NCBI GenBank assembly: GCA_964479625.1
Contig: CAYZMS010000021.1
Location: 14,240-78,239, forward strand
Source: CAYZMS01 sp964479625
GTDB lineage: Bacteria > Bacteroidota > Bacteroidia > Chitinophagales > Saprospiraceae
Reading direction: 5' to 3'
Length of the DNA: 64,000 bases
Shown: positions 9,272-17,928 of the stretch, piece by piece
Numbering within the stretch: the stretch's first letter is position 1
How the letters are laid out: each line of letters starts with the position of its first letter
The notes under the pieces: model-generated
Database searches by the model: none
The model's input: only the letters and a program-made list of their open reading frames with translations
Told to the model about the DNA's origin: nothing
Position numbers and translations under genes: made by a program

Positions 9272-9727
9272 ATGAGTAAGAAACGATTTACGGGCGGTTT
9301 GGATAGATTGTTGCAAAGTGAAGACCAGGCGTCTTCACCCCGGGATCGTGCTACCCGTTCCAAAAAATCTGAAGAAAAAACCAGCTCCAAGTCATTTACT
9401 GCTGACCTTCAATCCTTTCTGGAAGAAGCCTTTGAGGAATCTTTCGAAACCCAAATGGAGGAACGAACCCAGGCTAGACAGCAATCCCCTCTCCCGCAGA
9501 CCACTCCCTCCGGCCTGGATGCTCTTATCCGCTCTACTATAGAGCCCGACAGTATGGAAGTGGCCCGCGGCAAGGTCCGCCGGCTGGTACTGACCTTCGA
9601 CGACCAAAAACTGGAAAAGCTCCAGGAAATTGCCCGGCATAAGGAGACCTACCTGCGTGATATAATTGATCAGATTGTAGGCTCTTTTATCGATGATTAC
9701 GAAAAGCAAAAAAAACGAAAAACGTAG
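9272..9727 (+). CDS. Putative ParA partner with ribbon-helix-helix-like C-terminus
   Basis: The product has 151 residues. The first hundred are polar, low-complexity and probably disordered, including basic N-terminal stretches (MSKKRFTGGLDRLLQ). The C-terminal fifty residues show strand-helix-helix (VRRLVLTFDDQKLEKLQEIA, then RDIIDQIVGSFIDDYEKQ), the pattern of ribbon-helix-helix DNA-binding proteins. An N-terminal basic tail that stimulates ParA plus a ribbon-helix-helix domain is the known layout of plasmid ParR/omega-type partition partners. It follows parA by 14 bases and is surely co-transcribed. The partner role is an inference from position and fold. It has no ParB signature. Confidence 0.6.
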   Translation: MSKKRFTGGLDRLLQSEDQASSPRDRATRSKKSEEKTSSKSFTADLQSFLEEAFEESFETQMEERTQARQQSPLPQTTPSGLDALIRSTIEPDSMEVARGKVRRLVLTFDDQKLEKLQEIARHKETYLRDIIDQIVGSFIDDYEKQKKRKT

Positions 9728-9789
9728 TGTATATCCCTTTACCGTGACCTATAGCCTGTCTTGGCTGCCCCTTTGAAAACCAAAAAACT

Positions 9790-12042
9790 GTGAAAACCTT
9801 TTTTCTGACCCTCCTTTGCTTATTGTTGGGATCCCTTCATCTTTCCGCTCAATCCGAACAACCACAAAATGCACGTCCAAAGCTAGGATTAAGCCTTAGT
9901 GGCGGTGGAGCCAAAGGGCTGGCCCATATCGGGGTTTTGAAAGTAATGGAAGAGGCTGGTTTGCGCCCCGACTACATCACAGGGACCAGCATGGGAAGCA
10001 TTATCGGGGGCTTGTATGCCATAGGGTACTCCGCCGATAGCCTGGAGCGGCTGGTGGTCGAAATTAACTGGGACCGGGTCCTTAGCGATGTGATCGACCT
10101 GCAGGAAGTCTTTTTGGAAGAAAAACCTTTTTTCCAGAATGAATTGATCGAATTACCACTGGATAACTGGAAGATCAAACCGCCAACCGGGGCTATTAAC
10201 GGACAACAGATCGAAAAATTATTATCCCGGCTTGCCTTGCCGGCCTATTCTGTTGAAGCATTTTCAGAGCTCCCCATTCCTTTCAAATGCATGGCAGCCG
10301 ATGTCGCCAGCGGAGAGCCTGTAGTACTGGAGGAGGGCTACCTTCCGGATGCCATGCGTACCAGTATGGCCATCCCGACAGTGTTCACAGCAGTCCGGCG
10401 GGATGGCCAGGTCCTGGTGGACGGTGGCTTGATCCGGAACTTCCCGGTAGAAGAGGTCGTGGATATGGGTGCCGAAGTCGTCATCGGTGCTTATACCGGA
10501 GCCCTTCAACATAGCGAAGACGAATTGAAAAACTTTGCGGATATCCTCGTCCAGGTAGCCTTCCTGATGAGCATCAAAGATGCGGAGAACCAAATGCCGC
10601 TTTTAGATCTCTATATCGAGCCGAACCTTCTTGGTTTCGGTGCACAGGACTTCAAAAAAAGTAAAACTATTATCGAGGCGGGCGAGGCTGCTGCGCGTGC
10701 CCAATTTGATAAATTAAAGACCTTGGCCGATTCCTTGGATGCTTTAGGGCCGCCTTATCCTTTTGCTCCATTGCCTGCCTCTTCCTATATCCAGGTGGAT
10801 CGAATCCAGGCACAAGGGAATCAGCAGATCTCGAACGAGGAGATTGTCGGGCGATCCGGACTGGAGCCTTCGCACAGTATTCAGGTCGGGCAGATCGAGG
10901 AAGGTCTGGAGCGCTTATATGGTACCAATTTATTCGAAAAGGTTACCTACCGTCTACAGCAGCGGGAAGGGGAAACGGTATTGACTTACCGGGTGGATGA
11001 AAAATTACCTGACCTGGTCAAGACCTCTCTAAACTATGATAGCTACCACGAGGCAGGTTTCCTTTTCAATCTGACCTTGCGCAACCGGCTATTCAGGGAA
11101 TCCAGGTTGATGTTGATCGCAAGGGTTACCGAAAACTTTAAAGTGCGTTTAAACTATCTTAAATACCTCAATAGCAAACGCAACCTGGGGTTAACTGCCG
11201 AGGTAGCTTTTAACAGGGACCGTATTCCGTTTATTCAAAATAACCTCATTAATCAGGAATACCGAGTTTCGGAAACCCCTATTCGAAGCATGCTTTTTCG
11301 CCGCTTTGGCCGCAATACCGGCCTTAGTTTAGGGTTGGAGTATAACTTTTTGACCATTGATCCGGTGGCTGGGGAGCAAAATATTCTTTTCGAAAAGTTG
11401 AAACAACAAAACCTTAGCCTGGTCGGTATTTTGGAGCACAATACCCTGGATAGAAACGTGTTTCCACGACTTGGTACCCGGCTGAAGTTGGAATTCGCAC
11501 AGATCTACAACCAGGATAGTGATATTCAGGTCGCCTTTTTAGAATTGCCATTCAATGACGAATTGGCTTTCTCAAATTACCAGAGGGGACTGCTGGAGAT
11601 GGATGTTCTTTTACCGGTTAATCGTAGAGCATCACTTCGGTTGAAGCCCTTTGTCGGCGCTATCTGGAATCTGGAAAATGGTTTTGGGGAGGTTTTTCTT
11701 ATAGGGGCCCCGCAGCGCACCAATGATCGGGCCATCCCCTTCTATGGCCTGGAAGCAAATGAGGATGTTGCAGATATTGCCTTGGGTAGCAGTTTAGGGT
11801 ACCAGCACTTTCTTACGGATAATCTCCTGATCGCTGCTGACCTGAGCGCAGGCTATTTCAGGGAACCCCAGTCCGTGAATTTATCCGGATCGGTGGAGCG
11901 CTTTCGTCTGGGGGGTGGCCTTACCCTTGGTTATCGAACGATCGTTGGGCCCATTGCACTGACCGTTTCAGCTCCATTTAACGAAACGGAAGATATCAAG
12001 AGTGGCCTGAAAGGTTTTTTAAGTTTTGGATACCTCTTTTAG
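9790..12042 (+). CDS. Patatin-like phospholipase fused to a BamA-type barrel
   Basis: The product has 750 residues, with a signal peptide (FFLTLLCLLLGSLHLSAQ). Residues about 30-225 form a patatin lipase: oxyanion loop GGGAKG (38-43), nucleophile elbow GTSMG with Ser67, and the catalytic Asp in DGG (211-213). About residues 335-410 look like a single POTRA domain (QVDRIQAQGNQQISNEEI). The rest is a 16-strand Omp85/BamA-like barrel that ends LSFGYLF with the terminal Phe of the beta-signal. This is the PlpD/type Vd architecture, in which the barrel displays a lipase from the outer membrane. The catalytic dyad is intact, so activity on phospholipids is likely. It ends six bases before the convergent ppc. 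Confidence 0.9.
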   Translation: MKTFFLTLLCLLLGSLHLSAQSEQPQNARPKLGLSLSGGGAKGLAHIGVLKVMEEAGLRPDYITGTSMGSIIGGLYAIGYSADSLERLVVEINWDRVLSDVIDLQEVFLEEKPFFQNELIELPLDNWKIKPPTGAINGQQIEKLLSRLALPAYSVEAFSELPIPFKCMAADVASGEPVVLEEGYLPDAMRTSMAIPTVFTAVRRDGQVLVDGGLIRNFPVEEVVDMGAEVVIGAYTGALQHSEDELKNFADILVQVAFLMSIKDAENQMPLLDLYIEPNLLGFGAQDFKKSKTIIEAGEAAARAQFDKLKTLADSLDALGPPYPFAPLPASSYIQVDRIQAQGNQQISNEEIVGRSGLEPSHSIQVGQIEEGLERLYGTNLFEKVTYRLQQREGETVLTYRVDEKLPDLVKTSLNYDSYHEAGFLFNLTLRNRLFRESRLMLIARVTENFKVRLNYLKYLNSKRNLGLTAEVAFNRDRIPFIQNNLINQEYRVSETPIRSMLFRRFGRNTGLSLGLEYNFLTIDPVAGEQNILFEKLKQQNLSLVGILEHNTLDRNVFPRLGTRLKLEFAQIYNQDSDIQVAFLELPFNDELAFSNYQRGLLEMDVLLPVNRRASLRLKPFVGAIWNLENGFGEVFLIGAPQRTNDRAIPFYGLEANEDVADIALGSSLGYQHFLTDNLLIAADLSAGYFREPQSVNLSGSVERFRLGGGLTLGYRTIVGPIALTVSAPFNETEDIKSGLKGFLSFGYLF

Positions 12043-12048
12043 AAGACC

Positions 12049-14772
12049 CTATCCTGTACTTTTCAACCCGCCTGAAACCGCATTAACCAGCAGCAATAAG
12101 CGGGGTAAAAGCTCTTCTGACTGTTGAATGGCCTTTTTTGATTGAAGTTCCCGCCATTGTTGCAGGTAATTCAACTGCATGCGGTGCAGGATACGCAGGG
12201 CTTCTCCTCTGAGCCGGACATTTTCCAGTTGAGTGACCCGTCTTTCGGCTATATTGGATCCCAGCATTTGAGCCACCTGGTGTTTGCCACTTTCCAGGTC
12301 TTTCAGAATCAGGTCGAAGATGGTCTCGCGGGCTTGTTCGTCCAGCACTTGATTGGCAAAGGCTTCCATAACCTCGGGATCAGCATTCAATAATTGCGTT
12401 TCGACTTGTATAAGGGTGTAGCGCAGAAACGGCCATAAATTGGCTACCTTTTTCAGGGCTTCATAGGCTTCGGGCCGGCTTTGGGAGAGCTCTTCAAGAG
12501 CGGAACCAATCCCATACCAACCTGTCAGGTTAAAGCGAGACTGGCCCCAACTGAAAACCCAGGGGATAGCGCGTAGATCTTCCAGGCTGCGTCGACCGGT
12601 ACGGCGGGCTGGGCGGGACCCGATCTTACTGTTTTCCAACACATCGATAGGGGTAGCTTTACTCCAGAAGGGAATAAACTGGGCATGTTCGATCAGGTTA
12701 CGGTAATTGTTGAAACTCCTTTCGGTGAGTTGGGTTAACTCCTCTTCGGGATAGTCCTGTCCAGGGGCATTTTGCCGGGTGGATAGGGCTTGCCGGGCGA
12801 CGCCGGAGACCAGCATCTCAAGGTTGTAAGTGGCATTGAGGAGGTTAGCGTATTGTTGGGCAATGGTCTCTCCCTGTACCGTCATTTTGAAATGACCGCT
12901 GACCGAACCGGTTGGCATACTTTCCAGGAAGCGGTGGATCTTCCCACCACCCCGGCTGATGGTTCCTCCTGACCCGTGGAAAAAACGAAGCAGTACTCCC
13001 TGTTTATCCCCTATGCTGGTAAGTCTTTTCTCGGCCTGGTAAATACTCCAGCGGCTGGCCAGGATGCCGCCGTCCTTGTTACTGTCGCTGTAGCCCAACA
13101 TGACTTCCTGAACGGGTTCCTGTTGTCCTTTTCGAAGTGTACGGCTTAGGGGGTGATCGAGGAAGGCATCGAGGATACCTTCTCCTGCTCGAAGGTCTTC
13201 GATAGTTTCCAGCAAGGGAGCCACGGGTAAGCCAGAATACAACAGACCAACCTCTCGCATAAACAGGTAAACGACCAATAAATCGCTTAGCGACCGGGTC
13301 ATACTTACGATCAAGGCTCCAATGCCATCGGCTCCATACCGGTCAATATGATCACGAAGTACCTGGAAATACCCCAGCACCTGGTCCGCTTCCGGGCCGC
13401 AGCTTGCGCCCCTGGTCACAAAGGGTCTGTTGGTTTGCAGCTCTTTGTTGAGAAAATCCAGGCGCTGCTGTTCAGACCATTCCCCGTATTGATAATTTTC
13501 AAAACCAGCGGCCTGTAGGAGTTGGCCGAGAGCCTTCTCATGGTAGGCGCTGTTCTGGCGAATATCTAATCGGGCGAGGTGAAAGCCGAAGCATAACAAG
13601 CGACGTTCCAGAGGAAAGATCAATTCCTGGGCAACCTCCCGCGCGTTGATGGTGGACAGCGAGGTACGGAGCAACCGCAAGTCTTCCGCCAGGTCGGCAG
13701 GTCGAAGGTAGGCCGTATCAGGGTTTTCCAACTTTTCCGCCAGGGTGTTTTCAAGGCGCAGGCTAATAAGGTTGCAAAATTGCCGCCAGGGTTCGTTTGG
13801 ATTTCGGTCGCGGGCAGCTTCACCGGCAGGCCCAAAATGAGCAATGCGTGAGTTCAGGGCTTCGCGAAATTCTTCAGGGGTATTATTGAGTCGGTCGGAA
13901 AAGCTGAGTCTTGCGGCTAGTTGTTCAATTTCCCTGGAATAAAGTTGAAGGGCAGCCTTTCGATGCAATAAGAGGGTTTCCCTTGTAATCTCAGGGGTCA
14001 CAAAGGGGTGACCGTCGCGATCCCCACCTACCCAGCTTCCAAACTGCAAAAGTGGAAATTGCTCAGCAGTTTGTAATAGTTCCTCTGGGAATTGCATATA
14101 AGACCAGGCGTCGCGTAAGCGTTGATCCACTTTTTCCAGTGCTGCAGGAAAAACCTGAGTAAAATAGTGCAGCAAATTGTTGCGCTCATCGGTCAGGCGT
14201 GGTTTTTCCAGGTAGATCTCTCCGGTGCGCCACCAGCGTTCGAGCAGCGCCTCGATCTCTCGCTCCATGGTTCGCTGTTCACTAGGGGACCAGACCTTAT
14301 TCTCCCGCCGGACCAACTGCAGGTAAAGCTCCCGGTGCAAGTCCAGTACAGTAATGCGCTTGGCCTCCGTGGGGTGGGCAGTCAAGACCGGGACGACGTG
14401 GACCTTAGGAAGCAATGCAGCCATGGCCTCGGGGGTGTAGCCTGCTTGCTGCCAACGTTGAAAGGTTTCAACCCAGGACCCCCGGATGGACTGAGGACCC
14501 AGTTCGGTCTCCAGACGGCGCCTGAATTGAACAGCGGCATTTTCTTCGACCATGTTGAGCAGTTGAAAGGACATGCTCAGGGCCTGAATGAGTTTTCGTT
14601 CTTCAATGTTTTCTGGTAATTGCCGTTGCTCATTGATCCATGGGAGGGCAGCTGCAATTTGCGTTTCGCCCTGCTTTTCCAGGCTGGCGCGAAACCGTCG
14701 CATGATATAATAGAGGTCTGTTCGAATCTTTTCACGACCGGCTTTTTCAAGTTGTTCCAGTTGGGTGGGCAT
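12049..14772 (-). CDS. ppc: Phosphoenolpyruvate carboxylase
   Basis: It carboxylates phosphoenolpyruvate to oxaloacetate, refilling the citric acid cycle. At 907 residues it is close to the usual bacterial length of about 880. Visible landmarks are the catalytic His133 in VLTAHPTEAKR, GGDRDGHPFV (249-258), YSDSNKDGG (561-569) and the glycine-rich FHGSGGTISRGGGK (598-611), which closes over the phosphate. The very C-terminus, usually NTG, is STG here, a mild variant near the active site. The gene stands alone and is convergent with the patatin gene, with only six bases between the two stops. Confidence 0.97.
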   Translation of the reverse strand: MPTQLEQLEKAGREKIRTDLYYIMRRFRASLEKQGETQIAAALPWINEQRQLPENIEERKLIQALSMSFQLLNMVEENAAVQFRRRLETELGPQSIRGSWVETFQRWQQAGYTPEAMAALLPKVHVVPVLTAHPTEAKRITVLDLHRELYLQLVRRENKVWSPSEQRTMEREIEALLERWWRTGEIYLEKPRLTDERNNLLHYFTQVFPAALEKVDQRLRDAWSYMQFPEELLQTAEQFPLLQFGSWVGGDRDGHPFVTPEITRETLLLHRKAALQLYSREIEQLAARLSFSDRLNNTPEEFREALNSRIAHFGPAGEAARDRNPNEPWRQFCNLISLRLENTLAEKLENPDTAYLRPADLAEDLRLLRTSLSTINAREVAQELIFPLERRLLCFGFHLARLDIRQNSAYHEKALGQLLQAAGFENYQYGEWSEQQRLDFLNKELQTNRPFVTRGASCGPEADQVLGYFQVLRDHIDRYGADGIGALIVSMTRSLSDLLVVYLFMREVGLLYSGLPVAPLLETIEDLRAGEGILDAFLDHPLSRTLRKGQQEPVQEVMLGYSDSNKDGGILASRWSIYQAEKRLTSIGDKQGVLLRFFHGSGGTISRGGGKIHRFLESMPTGSVSGHFKMTVQGETIAQQYANLLNATYNLEMLVSGVARQALSTRQNAPGQDYPEEELTQLTERSFNNYRNLIEHAQFIPFWSKATPIDVLENSKIGSRPARRTGRRSLEDLRAIPWVFSWGQSRFNLTGWYGIGSALEELSQSRPEAYEALKKVANLWPFLRYTLIQVETQLLNADPEVMEAFANQVLDEQARETIFDLILKDLESGKHQVAQMLGSNIAERRVTQLENVRLRGEALRILHRMQLNYLQQWRELQSKKAIQQSEELLPRLLLLVNAVSGGLKSTG

Positions 14773-14885
14773 GGTGTATATTGTTCTTTGGTTCAGTGGA
14801 CAAGCCTATAAATTATACCTTTAATATCGGTTTAAGTTTGATGCTTCCTACCTTTATTTAATTACTCGTTTTCGGTAGATTTTAT

Positions 14886-15839
14886 TTATTCTATTCGAAT
14901 GGCGGTAGCTACCACCTCTCCTTCTGCCTTCCACATATTCTTGGGAACGCTGTTTCGAATGAGGTCGGCAATTTCCACCAGCAGGTTCTGGCGAACGTGA
15001 CGGTGCAAATGTATGGCACTGACCTCCCTCAACCGGCGAGGGCCGGCAATAGTTTTTATGAGGTCTTCCTGTTCACTTTCGACCTGGAGGGTGGTTAATT
15101 CCGGTAAGATAGTTACCCCGCCGCGATGTTCTACGATCCGACAAAGGGATTCAATAGAATTACTTTCAAAGAAGAACTGATTTTGGTCCTGTTTGCCTCT
15201 GGATTTCAGATCGCAGATTTGGTCGACCTGGTTGCGCAAACAGTTTCCTTCCTTCAGTAACCAAAGATCACTGGAAGGAATTTCGTCCAGGCTGATTTCC
15301 CTAGCGTTGAACAAGGGGTGCGACCTGGCAACATAGAGATGAAAGGTCTCGTAAAAAAGCGGAAGCACCTTAAGCGGTGTTTTTGTGGTTATAGGGGTGG
15401 CAATAATGCCCATATCCAATTCCCCTGATTTGATCCCTTGAAGGACTTCTTCTGTAAGGGCTTCCTTTACATATATATTCAGGTCGGGGTAGGTTTCATT
15501 GAGATGCTGTATAAACAGGGGTAGCAAGTAGGGGGCGAGGGTGGGGATGACCCCAAGTCGTAATTTCCCTGTGAATTCCTGATTGAGTGTATTCGCCAAT
15601 TCTCTAAGTTGCCTGGCTTCGTTCAGCAGCAAGGTAGCCCGCTCCAAAAAGCGTTCTCCCGCAGGGGTTGGCCGGATCTTTTTCTGTGAGCGATCGAAGA
15701 GTGTCAATCCAATCTCCTCTTCCAGTTTTCGGATCTGAATACTTAAACCGGGTTGGCTGATCCCTAAGGATTCAGCAGCTCGTCCAAAGCTTTTCAACCG
15801 TTGCAGACTTAGGGCATACTCCAGTTGGACTAAGGTCAA
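14886..15839 (-). CDS. oxyR: OxyR-type LysR regulator of peroxide response
   Basis: This is a 317-residue LysR family protein. The N-terminal winged helix-turn-helix spans about residues 1-65 (SFGRAAESLGISQPGLSIQI), followed by the periplasmic-binding-like sensor domain. Cys200 and Cys209 in EGNCLRNQVDQIC align in spacing and context with Cys199 and Cys208 of E. coli OxyR, which form a disulphide on peroxide exposure. Redox sensing is therefore strongly supported. It is divergent from the ankyrin/flavoprotein pair, with about 100 bases between, a usual layout for autoregulation and control of the neighbour. No catalase or alkyl hydroperoxide reductase lies in the window. Confidence 0.93.
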   Translation of the reverse strand: MTLVQLEYALSLQRLKSFGRAAESLGISQPGLSIQIRKLEEEIGLTLFDRSQKKIRPTPAGERFLERATLLLNEARQLRELANTLNQEFTGKLRLGVIPTLAPYLLPLFIQHLNETYPDLNIYVKEALTEEVLQGIKSGELDMGIIATPITTKTPLKVLPLFYETFHLYVARSHPLFNAREISLDEIPSSDLWLLKEGNCLRNQVDQICDLKSRGKQDQNQFFFESNSIESLCRIVEHRGGVTILPELTTLQVESEQEDLIKTIAGPRRLREVSAIHLHRHVRQNLLVEIADLIRNSVPKNMWKAEGEVVATAIRIE

Positions 15840-15947
15840 TTTGATAAGTTTTAATTATGAGTAAAGTAAAAGAATACATTTTGGTTTGCCTTTTTTATAG
15901 CAGCTGTTTTTTTTATTTTCGAACTGGTATCCGGTTCAAAACCAAAA

Positions 15948-16421
15948 ATGGAATCTGTGCACGAGTTGATCAGACAAGGCAAAGTAAGGGCCTTAAGCCA
16001 ATTATTACAGGAGCGACCTCAATTAGTCAATGCTATTGATCAAGGTGGTTTTACCCCATTGATTTTTGCTTCTTATTTGGGGCAATTGGAGGTGACCCGT
16101 ACTTTGTTGACTGCAGGTGCCAGGGTGAATGCCCAGGACGCATTGGGCAATACCGCCCTAATGGGGGTTTGCTTTAAGGGCTATGAGGAGATTGCTGTCT
16201 TGTTGATCGAAAATGGAGCGGATGTCACCGTCCAGAACAAGGATGGGGCTAGCGCCCTGACCTTTGCTGTTACTTTTGACAAAAAGAAAATCGCAAAACT
16301 CTTGCTGGCTGCAGGTGCCAATCCGCTGTTGGAAGATAAAAAAGGACATTCGCCCTTATCCTATGCGCAGATGCAAGGCAATCAGGAAATGGAAAATTTA
16401 TTGACCAGTTTTCGGGCTTAA
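15948..16421 (+). CDS. Ankyrin-repeat protein
   Basis: This small cytosolic protein of 157 residues is almost entirely ankyrin repeats. About four units are visible, with the consensus G.TPL..A...G....V..LL..GA pattern: GGFTPLIFASYLGQLEV, GNTALMGVCFKGYEEI, GASALTFAVTFDKKKI, GHSPLSYAQMQGNQEM. Such proteins mediate protein contacts and have no catalytic activity. In other bacteria, ankyrin proteins next to peroxide-defence genes (AnkB with catalase) support oxidative-stress tolerance. The divergent OxyR makes a similar role plausible here, but that is an inference. A flavin monooxygenase follows after 16 bases and is probably co-transcribed. Confidence 0.85.
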   Translation: MESVHELIRQGKVRALSQLLQERPQLVNAIDQGGFTPLIFASYLGQLEVTRTLLTAGARVNAQDALGNTALMGVCFKGYEEIAVLLIENGADVTVQNKDGASALTFAVTFDKKKIAKLLLAAGANPLLEDKKGHSPLSYAQMQGNQEMENLLTSFRA

Positions 16422-16437
16422 AAAGGAGGAAATGATA

Positions 16438-17580
16438 ATGGACACCCCAATTCTGATTATAGGAGCAGGGCCGGCAGGTTTGGCCATGGCGGCACAACTG
16501 GAAGAAGCGAGCCTGGACTATACCCTTTTAGAGCGCACCAAACAGGTTGGCAGCAGCTGGCGTTCGCACTATGATCGCTTGCATTTGCATACGGTCAAGG
16601 AGTTGTCCAGCTTGCCGGGCTTATCCTTTGATGCTGCCAGCCCGAAATATATACCCAGGGCCCAGGTGGTGGAATACCTGGAATCGTATGCCCGGCATTT
16701 TGGCATTCAACCCGTTTTCGAACAAGAGGTAAACCGCATCTGGCGAACCAACGGGCACTGGTTAGTGAAAACACAAGACCGGCAATACAAAAGCCCGAAG
16801 GTCATACTTGCCAGTGGAGTGAATCGCATTCCTAAGCGGCCGGATTTTCCAGGGGAAGATACCTTCACTGGCAAGATCATTCACAGCCGTGCCTACAAGA
16901 ACCCTCTACCTTTTACCGGTCAAAAAGTATTGGTAGTTGGCATGGGGAATACCGGGGCGGAAATCGCACTGGACCTTTGCGAGGCTGGTATATCGGTCAG
17001 CCTTGCAGTGCGATCTCCTGTAAATATTGTTCCACGCGACTTTGCAAGGCGTTCCACTCAAAAAACAGCCTTGAGATTGGCACAGTTGCCCACCTGGTTG
17101 GGAGACCGGCTTGGTTTACTGATGCGTCATTTCACCATGGGCGATCTGCCCAAATACGGATTACCATTGGCGAAAGTGCCTCCCGCCAGGCAATTGCGGG
17201 AAGCGGGTAAGACTCCTGTGGTCGATATAGGGACTGCTGATCAAATTCGAAAAGGCAATATTCAACTTAAACCTGGAATAGATTGTTTTTCAAGTGGTTA
17301 TGTTCAGTTTTCCAATGGCGAAAAGGAGGCGTTTGATGCTGTTATCCTGGCTACGGGTTATCGTCCCGGCCTGGAGGCACTGCTTGACCGCCCGGATGGG
17401 TTACTGGATTCGAACCAATGCCCAAGGGAGGTTATCGGGAGCGGCCATTTTGAGGGCTTGTATTTTCTAGGGTTCGATAATTATACACCCGGGGGTATTT
17501 TGGGGGTCATTCGAAGGGACGTTAAGTTGATTGTCGGACATTTAATGGAGCATTTGCCATCCACCGGAAACCTTAGGTAA
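16438..17580 (+). CDS. Flavin-containing monooxygenase (YUCCA-like)
   Basis: The product has 380 residues from the chosen start. GAGPAG near residue 9 binds FAD and a second Rossmann motif (VVGMGNTGAE) near residue 165 binds NADPH. The FMO-type signature around KIIHSRAYKNP and the ATGYRPG motif near the C-terminus are present. The enzyme would oxygenate a soft nucleophile or small organic substrate, which cannot be named from sequence. The start was set at 16438 rather than 16432 because an AGGAGG at 16424-16429 is eight bases before the later ATG and only two before the earlier one. Such a strong ribosome-binding site is unusual in this window. It is co-directional with the ankyrin gene and opposite oxyR. 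Confidence 0.85.
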   Translation: MDTPILIIGAGPAGLAMAAQLEEASLDYTLLERTKQVGSSWRSHYDRLHLHTVKELSSLPGLSFDAASPKYIPRAQVVEYLESYARHFGIQPVFEQEVNRIWRTNGHWLVKTQDRQYKSPKVILASGVNRIPKRPDFPGEDTFTGKIIHSRAYKNPLPFTGQKVLVVGMGNTGAEIALDLCEAGISVSLAVRSPVNIVPRDFARRSTQKTALRLAQLPTWLGDRLGLLMRHFTMGDLPKYGLPLAKVPPARQLREAGKTPVVDIGTADQIRKGNIQLKPGIDCFSSGYVQFSNGEKEAFDAVILATGYRPGLEALLDRPDGLLDSNQCPREVIGSGHFEGLYFLGFDNYTPGGILGVIRRDVKLIVGHLMEHLPSTGNLR

Positions 17581-17928
17581 ATGAAGGGAATTATTTGATC
17601 TCTTAACTCCAGGCTGGAAGTGGAAATTGCGTTGTGCTCACTTGTAGATATCAACCTCAAGCGTTTAATCATTTTTTTCCAAAAAGTCAAATATTATTTT
17701 CTCTTTGTGGAAAAGTTGTGGATGTTTTGAAGGTCGGCTTCCTTGTTGTCCATAAAAAAAAACTGCAATTTGCTTCTTCATGCAGTATTAATGAAGTGTA
17801 GGATTTTACGAGTTTTCAAATGAGTACTCCTTTTTCGGGCCCGAAAAAGGAAAGCTGATTGCGGCTCTCTCCCGGTTCACTTTTCTGACTGCTGATTGCT
17901 GATTCCTCATCCACTCAATTTTTAACTT
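17581..17928. other. 348-base intergenic region upstream of the RNR gene
   Basis: No coding frame fits here. It holds AT-rich stretches, a pair of near-repeats TTGTGGAAAAG and TTGTGGATG at about 17705-17721 that weakly resemble DnaA boxes, a perfect palindrome listed separately, and a short direct repeat of GCTGATT near 17890. No cobalamin riboswitch consensus is visible despite the B12-dependent enzyme downstream. Confidence 0.6.
17828..17851. promoter_or_regulatory. Perfect 24-bp palindrome upstream of nrdJ
   Basis: The half-site TCCTTTTTCGGG is followed directly by its exact complement CCCGAAAAAGGA, with no loop. It lies about 78 bases before the nrdJ start. With no spacer it is better suited to binding a dimeric repressor than to forming a terminator hairpin, though an RNA fold is possible. 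It does not match the known NrdR box. Function is not established. Confidence 0.45.

Noticed and set aside
13620..14619. Frames inside ppc on both strands
   Set aside because: The ppc frame holds all catalytic motifs. These are chance open frames with no family features.
17581..17928. Cobalamin riboswitch before the B12-dependent RNR
   Set aside because: I found no B12-box or the conserved core elements. The regular structure present is a simple palindrome.
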